A stretch of DNA of 64,000 nucleotides from contig JAEMBT020000007.1 of NCBI GenBank assembly GCA_018873245.2, positions 3,423,129 to 3,487,128 on the forward strand, in the 5' to 3' direction. The position numbers and the translations under genes are program-made. Source of the stretch: Archegozetes longisetosus (taxonomy: Eukaryota > Arthropoda > Arachnida > Sarcoptiformes > Trhypochthoniidae). The notes beneath the pieces were generated by a model. That model was not told the origin of the DNA. It did not search any database and saw only the letters and a program-made list of their open reading frames with translations. Numbering within the stretch: the stretch's first letter is position 1; each line of letters begins with the position of its first letter. Below, one piece after another: positions 1 through 11,456 of the stretch.

Positions 1-953
1 TTTCAAAAATTTAAAACTGAATTTTGGTTAAAATAATTTCACTGATTTGAACCACCGAATCAGAGAATTGATTTTTACCTGAATCCAGCAACTTGACACA
101 TGATAAACAGATTTGGCAATAGCAAATAAGAGTGAATTGTTCAACCTGCTGTGCAATCAATATTATAGGATTTCAACTGTGACTCACAGTCCAAACTTTA
201 TTTTCGTAAAAGCTGTAATTTTTGCTGTAAACCAAATGGTTTCGAACATTTGCTGAGTGCTATTTTTTTTATCAAACTCATTATTTCTTGCTTTAATATA
301 ATGTTTTTTCAAATCTTTGACAACTAAACGTACCTTTGCTCATAGGCTGCGCTTTTTCACATTCCCTAAATACTTTGAAAGCTGTAGGCCTTGTCAAAAA
401 CTCAGGTGTTGTTAAATAAAACTTTGATCATTAGAAAATATAAACCCATACAAGACAACATTTTAATCAAAATGTCTGATTTTTAGTCTTTTATGATATT
501 AGGAATTTGCCGGCCATCTTTCACATTTTCTGTTTTAATTTTGATTATTGACGAAATTTATAGTCATTAATTAAATAACTCTTGATGACCTAAATTTGAA
601 TTGAAGTTAATTGATAACAATAGCGGATGCGCTTTATTTGTTCAACTTTTATGTTTTTAGAGTAACGGTAACTCTAAAGTTGTAGCAATAGAAGTGCAAA
701 GCTTCGACAGTATCTAAAGTCCAGGAAATAACGAAAACTTAGAAATTCTTTTGGGAATCAACTCTATTGAAACCTCATTTATAAAATCGTTGAACTTTTT
801 ACGAACAAAATGAAAATCCTAGATTTTTGAATAAGAAGCACCAATAAGTTTGGCTTAAATTTGGGCATAAATCACAAGTTTCCAAAGCATATCATTCAAA
901 GTTTGAAAGTCTAGTTATAACTTTTTAACTTTGATTGAAGTTGTTGAAAAACA
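1..953. other. Intergenic, upstream of left chitosanase copy
   Basis: AT-rich sequence with no supported gene. No clear TATA box lies about 60 bp before the ATG at 954, where the right-hand chitosanase gene has one. This fits weak or altered expression of the left copy, but does not prove it. Confidence 0.5.
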
Positions 954-1975
954 ATGAAAACCTCAGTACTTTTGAGTCTAGGATTTATTGTATTTACAGT
1001 AGAGGCAGAACTAACGGAAGAACAGAAGCGAAGATGCGAACAATTGACTAGTATTTTTGATAACGACTCACCAACACTTGATTACGGTTATGTGGAAAAT
1101 CTGCATAACGGTAAAGGGTTTACTTCAGGACGAGCTCGTTTTACCACAAGTTCGGGTGATGCCTATGAGGTTGTCCGAAGATATAGCGCTAGAAAACCAA
1201 ACAATCCTTTGGCTAGATTCCAAGCAGAGCTTAAAAGACTTCGGGATAGTTCTAGTCCTCACGTGACTCATCTTACTGGATATGTTGTCGCCTGGAAGAG
1301 ATGCTCTAGAGATCGACTCTTCAGACAAATTCAAGATGAAGTTTGCGATCATTTTTATTATTGGTAATCATTTTATTAGATTTTTGTAGCATTTGATTTG
1401 ATAGCAATCAATATAAGACTCTCAGAAAATTGTTGTAAAAGGCTTCTTAAGCACGTCTCATTACACTTTTTTTCTACTAGTGCCTAAACATTTTACAAAT
1501 TCTTTTCTGATAAGTTCTTCAATTCTTTGCTTCAAATTCTCTGTTAAACTGATTGATAGAAAACTGATTCTCGACTTATTAGAAAATGTTTTAGAATAAC
1601 TTTGATTTCAGGCCAGCGATGAAAATAGCAAAAATTGCAAAATTAAGCACAGCTTTAGGCAAATGTATTATTTACGACACTATTTTACAACACGGCAATG
1701 GCGACGATCCAGACTCTATTAAATCTATCATCAGCCGAGTTCAACTAACAGAAGGAGCTTCAGTTTTGGTTCCAAATGAAGACAAGTGGATTCGAGAGTT
1801 TTTGAGAGTTAGAAGAGTTGTTTTGCAACATCCGGACAATAAGAGTAATCTTATTCTGTGGAGAGAATCAGTTGACAGAGTGGACGCTTTTCTCGATTTG
1901 TGTAATGACGACAATTGGGACCTCAATGGACCCATTCATGTGGAAACACCTAACCATTCTGAAATTATTTTATAA
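954..1975 (+). CDS. GH46 chitosanase-like secreted protein, likely catalytically dead
   Basis: Two exons, 954-1363 and 1612-1975, give 257 residues. The donor G|GTAATC and acceptor TTTCAG|G match in phase, and the intron sits at the same codon as in the homologue at 63.7 kb. Residues 1-18 look like a signal peptide. The body has the GH46 pattern known from Streptomyces and other actinobacterial chitosanases: QKRRCEQLTSIF at the start, later QHGNGDDPDS, SVDRVDA and GPIHVETPNHS. GH46 enzymes cut chitosan with a Glu (acid) and an Asp (base). Here these positions are Asp36 (codon 1059-1061) and Asn52 (1107-1109), while the copy at 63.7 kb keeps Glu36 and Asp52. The frame is otherwise open to a natural C-terminus. 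A non-enzymatic, chitosan-binding or recently idle role is the inference; a bacterial origin by transfer is likely given family and intron gain. Confidence 0.88.
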
Positions 1976-2369
1976 TTTAATATTAGTTCATATATATATA
2001 TCAATTTTTATATTCACTACAGTTCAATTGATACACGAGTTATTGTCAATTACTTTAGAGTTCGCAAGTCTATTCAATAACAAATTTATCGATCATTGAA
2101 TTGTCACTACTTTTTCTTTAAATTTGTCTATCTTGTTTTGCTTCCTTAAATTTCTAATCATTTTGAGACGCAACACTTGATCGATTTCTGTATTGCTCTG
2201 TTTTGTTCGTATCTTTTGTGAGATTATTTGACTATAGTGAGCATTCAATTTGAAGTTTTAGCTCCTTTCTCAATTCAAACAATGAGTATTAGTATTTGAG
2301 TAAATCTGAACAAACAGTGAATCATGCGTAATATTCATACTGCTCGCAAACTAACTTTTTATAACTATT
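1976..2369. other. Intergenic, 3' of left chitosanase copy
   Basis: AT-rich sequence including a short TA run near 1991-2000. I see no gene or repeat here. Confidence 0.5.
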
Positions 2370-2735
2370 CTTATTATCTGGAATGGTTTCGACATTTGGC
2401 ATCAAGTCCAAATTATGAGCTCCAGAATTTTATTCGTTACATTATGAATTTGGTTCATCCCACGCGGACAAATATATTCGTTATGAATATGTCTCTTAAT
2501 AGAAATGTTAGAAACGATAAGAACACTTTACTCTCCAATTGTTACTCTCTAAAGACATTTCTTAATATTCTCATAACTTGAACTCAGATCTTGTTGTTCC
2601 TGTAGATTCCGAAGCCGCAGATATAAATCTCGAGGCGTTGTCTGTAGGACCGAAGAATTCGAAATATTTTTGAGCAGTTCCGTTCATTGAGTTTGAATTT
2701 CATTTCAAGGTATCTGAGATTTTATATGTAAAATG
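2370..2735 (-). pseudogene. Decayed fragment of the C2H2 zinc-finger family
   Basis: Read on the minus strand, this stretch lines up with the central part of ZF-A, ZF-B, ZF-E and ZF-F. The block before and including the CGFGI linker (2600-2720), the histidine part of the next finger with RHIHN-like and ICP-like residues (2470-2510), and the spacer after it (2380-2450) are all recognisable. The best match by eye is to ZF-F, including the MNQ-like residues after the finger. Several frame changes and stops make it non-coding. It extends the zinc-finger cluster to the left of ZF-A and lies in the same orientation as A and B. Confidence 0.72.
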
Positions 2736-3670
2736 ATTTAACATTCCTAATACTGTCTGAATTCCGAAGTCCGACACAACTCACTGAAACGTAAGCTTTA
2801 TTATTAATCATATTTACTCTACACATAATTAACCATATTGAAGAGATTTCGTTTACAATTTGTTTATTCAATTGAGTTTAAGTTTCAATCGAAGTTTGCC
2901 AGCTATTTGTGAATCATTTGAATGCGATCTCGAACCTCTTTTCCTTACTGTTGGCTAAAATCTACTCTTACCATCAGATTTATAAAAGGTATATGACTTT
3001 ATATTTGACTTTTATTCAAACCACACTTCTGTCCATTTGTTTGAGTATTTCTCAATTGATTTTGTCAGTCAATCAATGTTCTGTCGTGCTTAGTACGCTA
3101 TCTACCATTCTCCTAACCTAACTAAATATACGACTAATGCAACTAATTCAGATCAAATTAAGTTAGGTTAGATAAGGGCAATGACAGGAGACCAATTAAG
3201 GAGACCGATGTTCTGGTAACCACATTTGTCTGTTATACTTAAACTCCACAAACCGAACCATAACCTGGAATTTATTATTAATCAGATTATATTCTCCGAA
3301 ACAAGCTAATCAGTATTATTCATAAACACCACTTAAGCAATAACTTGAAAAATTTATAACTTAAGCGACAATTTTCATATTGACAAAACTGACTTCAACT
3401 CAAGTGATAACAATAGGGTTAGTTATTCTTTGAAAAATCCATAAGTAGTAACTTGAAGTTACACCTTAAGTCCTCAAAGTTAATCCTCAGTCAAGTCATA
3501 CTTTCGCTAAAACTTAAGTGTTATTTGTGAATAAAACCGAATAACTTGTTCGATGGTTTTAACTTATGATAAGTACAGAATTAAATGCACTATCAAAAAT
3601 ATTAGTTTCAAAACTTATCTATTAATTTTTATGAAATCGTTTGTGTGTGTGTGTGTGTGTGTGAGTGAGT

Positions 3671-3740
<70 letters not shown>

Positions 3741-4426
3741 TGTACTATGAATAGGCTCTAACATTTAGGTCAATGTATATGAGTAAGGTTATATACCTAA
3801 GTTATCTCTAAACTTTTTAGCGCTTTTAAATATGAACTTAATGTATTGTAATCTTTCTCTCTCTCTCTTTTATAAACTATTTCACGTGTATTATACATTC
3901 AAGTAGTGAAAATATATGAACTTAAGATAAATTCAACTTTATGTTAACTTAATATTTACTTTAGTTTGACGATCCGAACTCGACTAACTTAATTTTCATT
4001 CGAGCACAATCAGAAATTTTTATGGATTAATGAATCAAAATTCATAGTTCAATAAGACTTTTAATAAACGCTTGAGCTGTAGTTCAACAAATATGCTATG
4101 ACTAGTTATAAGATAATCAAATATCTTATTAGAGCTTGCATAGAATCAGTCAAAGAGAAGAATGATTCAAATGACAAGTTTGTTAACAAATCTCAAAAGA
4201 AAATTTATTGAACAAACCGATACATTATTAGAAAACTTTTTAAATATCATGAATTAAACAATGAAAATTATGAATTAAACAGAATTATCACAATCTCAAT
4301 GAAAGTAATAATAAATATTTAATAAATATAATCATATATTATATGAATAATAGAAATTTGCAAATTTTACAAACATGAGAAAGGTTATCAAGTCTAGCAA
4401 CATTTTTCTCACTGCTTTTGATAAAT
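2736..4426. other. Intergenic between zinc-finger relic and ZF-A
   Basis: No supported gene. It holds the compound microsatellite at 3641-3737, a short CT run at 3853-3870 and AT-rich sequence. The first 1 kb has weak A/T-rich open frames without family signatures. Confidence 0.5.
3641..3737. repeat. Compound microsatellite (GT)n-(GTGA)n-(GA)n
   Basis: A run of GT repeats passes through a few GTGA units into a long pure GA run ending at 3737. A short CT run at 3853-3870 is its partial complement about 120 bp downstream. Confidence 0.97.
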
Positions 4427-6837
4427 TTATTGTTTAGAACTCTTGAATGAAATGTGTGTCTGTTTTATGTGTCTTGTCATCTCATTAAACGAGTTCGTCA
4501 AATGTTTACAATCTTGCCATTTGCACAAATAATTTGGTTCGCAGTCAATAGATTTCATAACAATATATTCTTTTATTTTATCTATATTTTGAAGCTCTTT
4601 ATAATTAGAAGTCGAAGGCTTTGACTCGTTGTCAACACTCTTATTGACATGAACTTCGACTTTCTCATTCAGGTTGACTTTTCGAATATCAGTCATTTTT
4701 TGAGATTCAAGTGAAGTATATTTTCGTTTTAGTCCTGTTTTTTGAGCGTTTGGTTGAGATCCCATGTGTTTAGTTTCAATGTGTTCAACGGCCTTATTCA
4801 AGAACTTAGTTCTAAACTTGCATTCATTCCATTTGCATAAGTAATAGTTGACTCCATTAACTCTTTTAGTAACAAAATATTTATCAACTTTAGAGTTCGA
4901 AAGTCTCTTAACTTCATTAACAAACTTGTTTCGAGATTCAATAAACAATTGGTATTGCTTTGCATAGTTAGATATCAATTGAAGATTATTCGACTTATTG
5001 ACCATAGTTTGCATCGAACTCGAAGTTTTGCTAACTTTTCGGGATTTGCACAGAAAGTTTTTACGTTTCAGTAAATCTTGATAAACCGAAAACTTTGAAT
5101 TGCATTTATATCGCTGGCCAACAAACTCCTTATTATCCTTATTCGCAGTTGAAATATTTGCAACAGGTTCCGAACTGTTAGATCCAGGTCTTCCTTCACT
5201 TATCACATGATTTTGATTTTTTTTTGCATTCGCTCTTTGCGGACAAATATGTTGGCCATGAATGTGTCTTTTCATAGCAGTGCGGTATTTAGAGACAGTT
5301 CCACATCCGTTCCATATGCAACGATAAAAGCGACTTCCATCAATTACCACTCGTTCACGATATCGAAAAAGGTTCTCTGTGCGACAAACTCCTATTACGG
5401 TTTGCCCGTCAATACCAAAACCACAGATATGATTCTTCTGGTGTTCCCTGTACGAGTGGGGATTTCTGAATATTTTAGAACAGTTGGGTTTATCACATCT
5501 GAAATTCATTCCAACGTGTGTCAGATTTATGTGTTCAGCAATTCTTTGTGTCCTTCCGGTATTAAACTGGCAATTTCTAAATCTACAAAAATACTTTTTC
5601 TCTCCATTAATGATCTTTCGTTCAAAATAATTTTTAACTCTTTGAGTACTTGTGAGTCCTTTACAGCTTAAAATAATATTACTTCTATTCTCTATTGGTT
5701 TAACATCATCATTATTAGTTAGAACTTCATTTTCAACTGGTTCAATTAATTCAGTTTTGATCAAATTCTGAGGAATTAATATTGAACTAATAGAATGCGA
5801 TTCCAAATGTGTTCCCTCATTGTTAACCAAAACCGGCTTCTCGTCATCGGACTCAATATTAGTATTGATCTCTGTTTTTTGGCAAATTTCAGATGCTTTG
5901 GAGTGCGATCTCTCGTATCTTCTCTTATTGTCAGTAAAAATGTAGCTCTTATCATTATATTCATTATCATCGAATGGCTTATAACTCATATGTTTACTAC
6001 GAATGTGTCGCGACATAATTCTCATTAAGTAAGACTTAAAGCCACACTCTTTCCATTTGCAAGCAAACAGCTCTTTCCCATTGTTTTTAAGCACTTCAAT
6101 ATGTTCATCTAAACCACTAAAGGCTACTCCTCTCGAACCAAATTGTTGTCCATCTTTTTTGCCACCCTCTAGTCGTTCTTTAGTACTATGTTTATTCAAA
6201 TGGTTCAGATATGGCTTCAGATACTTGAACTGTTGACCACAGCCGATCCATTTACAGGTATAGCTTACGCGTCTCTTAATGTTTATCATTTCGTCATTGT
6301 TGACATTGCTTTCACTTTTGTTGGGGTCAAACTTCATTTCTCTATCTGCAATCAAATCACAAAATTTATCATTCGATTAGTTGAAATCAACAGTGAAAAC
6401 ATCACTTTTATCACTACTGATTTATTGACAAAAATTGACATAAAGTATAGTTTATTATTGCTATAATTACCCAATTGTTGATCATTTAAATGCTTGTTGA
6501 TGCGCGAAACCATCTCTTGTTGTGTTTGCGAATAATTATATTTAGAAACAAAGCAACTGTTGCCATTAATCACAACTAGTTCGTAACATCTTTGCACGTT
6601 TTCATCAGTTTGTTGGTTGCAGTGTTGTTCGTAATTATTATGACAATTGTCATGAATCAACTGATTGGAGTGTTGCCCGTATTCGATGTGACAATCGTTT
6701 GAACCATTATTGATTGATTGAAATATTGTTTTATTTTGAGCACTTGTTTGGGATAGATAATAATTTTTATACAAATCTTTCTCTCTTTCAATGATCTGAA
6801 TGTATCCCAAATCATAGTTGTCTTGATTGGAATCCAT
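4427..6837 (-). CDS. ZF-A: C2H2 zinc-finger protein
   Basis: Two exons, 6837-6471 and 6345-4427, give 761 residues. The donor G|GTAATT and acceptor TTGCAG|AT fit in phase, and the ATG matches those of paralogues. The N-terminus has the family motif YDLGYIQII. The body holds C2H2 units of the C-x4-C type, such as CKWIGC, CKWKEC and CIWNGC, often followed by H-x4-H. A central CGFGIDG linker and the stretch AMKRHIHGQHICP are shared with B, E and F. The C-terminal unit CKWQDC...RHIKQTH is shared with B. A likely nuclear DNA-binding protein with unknown targets. In the first family finger both Cys are replaced (VSKYNYS) and the first His is Arg, so that finger is dead. The sequence LIKTE fits a sumoylation site. 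Tandem with ZF-B downstream of it on the same strand. Confidence 0.88.
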
Positions 6838-7269
6838 AATTAATTACTAAATTACGCGAAACGTTTTAATTTTTAAGGTAATGATATGTAATGAAAACAT
6901 TAAAGTCTATGGTGTTATAACGTATCACATATGGCATCGATTTCTCACAACGCAATGCATTTAATAACAAACTCTATTTGTAATGCGATCTTTTCTCAAT
7001 AGGTCTCACACTTTAACAACGTTACACTAAGGCATTTGTCTCTCATCCCTTCTTCCTCTAGTGGGCTGTTGTTGACACAGCGTTTTATTCCTACTTCCTA
7101 TTGATGGGGCCTTATCCTTTTCCCGATAGTTTTTCATTAGAATCTGAACAAATTTGCTAAAATTTCATCAAATTTTTGCTAATAACTAGTATATAAAACC
7201 TAATGTTTGTATGCCATTAACTTGCCCCTTCTCGTGTTAAACTTTGGTTACGTCGTACTCTACACCCTT
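6838..7269. promoter_or_regulatory. ZF-A upstream region with shared GTTATAAC block
   Basis: At 6914-6921 the palindromic octamer GTTATAAC is followed (plus strand) by a TATCACA-like run. The same arrangement lies at 10571-10578, a similar distance before the ancestral start of ZF-B. Its retention beside two diverged genes suggests a promoter element or recent shared ancestry. The rest is T/C-rich with nothing recognised. Confidence 0.4.
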
Positions 7270-7270
7270 T

Positions 7271-7449
7271 AAGTACCATCCATTAATAACGTTACGCCAA
7301 AGTGACCTTTTGGTGATGACCCCATACCCCTTAGTTACGCTGTCGTTCGTAAGGCTTAACACCGTTATCCCCTCGTGTTACAGATTTGTTGCATTTGGCT
7401 CTAAACACCCCTACTCCTTTCAGTGCAACGTTATTAATGGAGACCCCTT
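7271..7449. mobile_element. Short MITE, same family as 49504-49893
   Basis: The left end carries CATCCATTAATAACGTTACG and the right end carries the inverse, AACGTTATTAATGGAG. The inner CAAAGTGACCTTTTGG resembles CAAAATGACCTTTTCT of the copy at 49.5 kb. About 180 bp, non-coding, diverged. End points are approximate. Confidence 0.7.
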
Positions 7450-8078
7450 ATTCCTTTTAGGGTAACATTTTAAAGCGTAAGACCTTGATTTACAGTTTTG
7501 AACAACAGAATTTCATTAAGGTCGTATTAAGTTTCTTATTTGATTTCTGAGCATCACTTCAAATTATATTGGTTTAAAATAGTCTTTTTTAGCTAAGAAA
7601 CAAGCACACTATTAAAAGCTTCTCCGTAGCTTTCAATAAATTTAGATAGTTTATGCGCTTAAGTTGATCTCCTATTGAGCAGTCAATTGTTTGAGCTTTA
7701 AGTTTAGGTTCACTTAATTTACATTAATAGTATGAAAATCTCTACCCTATTAACTTAATGATCAACTGAATAGAATTGAAGAAATGCTGATCTATTTTAG
7801 TTGAAAATCAAGTTTATTCATAATAAATTCAAGATAATGCTTATCTTCAAACATAGGATCACTAATATGTTTTAAAGAAGTTTGTGTCAACTGAAAGATT
7901 TTGGTCAAAATACAATGTATTTAACATAATGTAGAAATTTTGAAACGTTCAAGAATTTAAGACATTTATCACAACCGGTATATTTGATAAATTCATATGA
8001 TTTAATTACATATGATATGAATAATAGAAATTTTCAAATTTTATAAATTTGAGAAAAGTTATAAATCTCAGCGATACT
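7450..8078. other. Intergenic between ZF-B 3' end and MITE
   Basis: AT-rich 3' flank of ZF-B; no gene seen. The last ~100 bp resembles the 3' flank of ZF-A (around 4330-4400), as expected from tandem duplication. Confidence 0.45.
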
Positions 8079-10378
8079 TTACTTTTGATGATTTGACTGC
8101 TGAGAGTTCTTCAAATAAACGTGCGTCTGTCTTATATGCCTCGTCATTTCATTAAACGAATTCGTGTAATGTTTACAATCTTTCCATTTGCAAAAATAAA
8201 TTGGTTCACAGTCAGTGGATTTTATGATAATAAATTCCTTCATCTTATCAATGTTTAGAAGATCTTTATTAAGAAGCTTGGTCTCTTTTTCAATGCTTCC
8301 ATTTGATTTCTCATCGACTTGAACCTTTATTTTCTTGTTTGTGTCAACATTTTGATTACTGGTAGTGTTTTCAGATTTAATTGAAAAACATTTTCTCTTT
8401 GACTTTGTTTTTCGAGTACTCATTTCCTCGATAGAATCATTTGATCGAGAATTCACTCCAAAGTGTTTGGTTTGAATGTGAGCCAGAATTCTATAAGAGA
8501 ACTTAGTTTTAAACTCGCATTCATTCCATTTACACAAATGATAGTCGACTCCATTATCAGATTTTGTTTCATAATATGCATCAACTATTGTCTTGTTCTC
8601 AGCTCCTTTAGGGCTCAAAAGGGTATAGTATTCATCATGAATTTTATTGATTTTATTGCCAGCATTTTTCCTTTCGATTTTCTCATTTGATTTCGTTCCC
8701 TTAGAGTTTCTTTTGTTTTGAGGTCCAAAAGTTGATCGATTTCTATATCCTTTGGTCTTCTGCGCTTTCAATTCACGATTATTCGACTTGTTGACTATAT
8801 TTTGCACTGAATTTGAAGTTTTGCTCACTTTTCGGGATCCACACAAAAATTTTTGATGTTTGAGCAAATCTGAATAAACAGCAAATTTTGCGTTACATTC
8901 ATATCGCTCGCAAGCAAATATTTTATCCGCTGAAACAGTTCTAATGGTTGCCACTGATCCTGAAACAAAATGTTCAGATCTCTTTTCATTTACAACGTTT
9001 TGATTTTGGTCAACTTTCACATTAATTCTATGGGGACAAATGTGTCGGTTATGAGTATGTCTTTTCATAGTAAATGAATGTCTCAAAACAATTCCACAAT
9101 GTTTGCAACGATAGGAATACTTTTGATCGACTATTATTTTCTCAAAGTGCTTCGTAAGATTTTCCTTACGACAAACCTCAATCACATTCCTCTCATCACC
9201 ATAAATACCAAAACCGCAGATATGATTTTTCTTGTGCTCTCGATACGAATTCGGCCTTCGGAATACTTTAGAACAGTTTGGATAGTCACATTTGAATTTT
9301 ATTCCAATGTGCTTGATATTAATGTGTTCAGCTATGTTTGGAGACCTTCTAGTTCTGTATTCGCATTGATTACAAAAATACATTTTGTCTCCTTTGATAA
9401 ACTTGGTCTTGAAATAACCTTTGACTTTACTCGCATTGGCGAGTCCTTTACAGCTCACAATGATACTATTCTCATTTTTTGATACTTTAATTCCATCATT
9501 TAATGCAACTTTACTTTCAACACATTTACCATCTGGTTTCGATTTAGGACAAAATTTTATAAAATTTTGTAAACCTTTTGAATCCATTCTCAAATGACTT
9601 TCGCCGTTGTCAATCAAAACTTGTTTCTTATCATTAGGTTCAATACTACAATTGGTTGAAGTTTTTGAACAAATTTCTAAGTCATTTAAGCACGATGTCA
9701 CGTCTCTTCTATTGTCGATCAGAATCTGTTTGTTATCATTTGATTCATTACAATTGAATGAATTTAAGTTGCAATTTTCATTACGAAAGTTTAGATTAAA
9801 AGCTTCTTCACTCGAACCACTTTTTTGTCCATCTGTTCGAGTCTTCTGCAACCGTTTCTGAACTGAATGTTTCTTTTTATAGTGCTGGAATGATTTCAAA
9901 TATTTGAACTGTTCATAACATCCAATACATTCGCAGATATGGTTTGCAGTATTTTTCTTTTTGATGATGCGATCACTTCTCCGGGTATTGTTTTTCCTGT
10001 TATTGTCTACAATGAATTCATTGCAATTATCATTTAATTGACTCAAAACTTGAACAAATAACTAAAAAAGTTGTAAATAAATTCAAAATTATTCATAACT
10101 ATTAACTTAAAATTAAAATTAAACTTATTAAAGCATTAATTACCCAATTGTTCATTAATGAGATGACTTGAAACGTGCGAAACCATTTGTTTTTCCTGTA
10201 ATTCTGTTTGTTCGCAATCGTTATACTGACAAATAAACCAATTCTTGCCATTAATCACAACTGATTCATAATATTTGGTCATGTTTTTGTCAATTTGCTG
10301 ATCATATTGTTCACGATTATTATGAATAAATCGATTGATATGTTGTTCACAATCGACGTGACAATTTTTGAGAGACAC
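8079..10378 (-). CDS. ZF-B: C2H2 zinc-finger protein with lost original start
   Basis: Exons run from about 10378 to 10144 and from 10048 to 8079. Donor G|GTAATT lies at the same codon as in ZF-A; acceptor is TTCAAG|TT. The ancestral start at 10503-10501 reads ATA rather than ATG, and the family motif DFGYIQII after it is separated from the body by a frame change near 10410-10390. The first in-frame ATG of the open body is at 10282, which would give 702 residues starting at TKYYESVVING. The body is otherwise open with family fingers: CQYNDC, CNQCEY, the CGFGIYG linker, CKHCGI...MKRHTHNRHICP, KFAVYSDLLKHQK, CKWNEC and C-terminal CKWKDC...RHIRQTH. Either it uses a downstream or alternative promoter and start, or it is at an early stage of loss. 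Confidence 0.75.
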
Positions 10379-10503
10379 TGTTAACTAATTGTTGAGTTGT
10401 CTTATTTTGAGCACTTTTGGGATAAATAATTCTTATGCAAGTTGTTTTCTCTTTCAATGATCTGAATATATCCGAAATCGTAGTTATCTTGATCTGAATC
10501 TAT

Positions 10504-11456
10504 AACTGGTTATTAAATGGTTTAAGATGTACTTTAAATTGTAAACAATTGAATGGGGCTGGGCCTTGATGTTATAACACATCACACTATTTAATATTTA
10601 TCGGATAAATAATACACTGCATATCAATATTTATTTGACTTTACAGTTTTTGATGAGCTGAGCATTTGTTAAGATTGCATTCAACTAACGATAACTTCTT
10701 TATCTGGAAACCCATTTCATACTTGATAGTTTTCGAGAAAACGTTTATTGACACAAGTCATAAAGTATCAGTAGTGAACAAACTTAAATCAAGACCGTTT
10801 ACTGAGCACGAACAATAGAAGATTTGATTCAACTATTTTAGAATAACAAAGTTATTAGTTTGTAGAAAGATCCAAATTTGTCAAAACCAATATCGATCTA
10901 TAGTGATACATTTGATTCAGTTTCATGTTCAAGTTCAATTTCATGAGACTCTCTTAATGTTGAGTTGAATAATCGATCACATCCAGACAACTGGAATATC
11001 AAAATAATCAGCATATCTTCAAATGTATCGAATATTTCATTTCAAATCAGTCAAATAGTTTACGAATTCGAAACGGTTATTCAGAAAAATAATAATAAAG
11101 ATAAATGCAGACACGAATTAGTTTTTGGTTAACTAATTCTCTTTTGTTACACTTGGCAAAGTTCCCAAAACTAGCAACAGTTCCATAAAACCAATTGTAG
11201 AAATATTTTCATTTTAATATTGAATCAATCACTCATCCTGTGTTTGGTTCTTTCCCCTTAGTTATCATTCGTAACATTTTGACTGCCATTTGTTGTTTTA
11301 TCGTTTTTCCTGAATTTATGCAGAATACATCTTATGTTCGATGAATTCAGAGAAAATGTTGAAAGTTATGTCACAAACGCTTTGCTTGCAAACGAATAAT
11401 TGTTCATCGCTTGTAATCTAATTTGAATGATTTTGCAAGCATAGACAGTTTTTCTT
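10504..11456. other. Intergenic upstream of ZF-B
   Basis: Contains the GTTATAAC block at 10571-10578 shared with the ZF-A upstream region. The rest is AT-rich with no gene or clear repeat. Confidence 0.45.

Noticed and set aside
2909-3121. 70-codon open frame rich in Leu and Ser
   Set aside because: No start context, domain or homologue in the window; ordinary for AT-rich sequence.
3110-3172. CCTAACCTAA and TTAGGTTAG near each other, like arthropod telomere repeats
   Set aside because: Only two units on each side in inverted orientation; too short for an interstitial telomere tract and likely chance.
5207-5671. 154-codon open frame on the plus strand
   Set aside because: Lies wholly antisense to ZF-A; a shadow of its codon pattern, as are similar frames opposite ZF-B, C, E and F.
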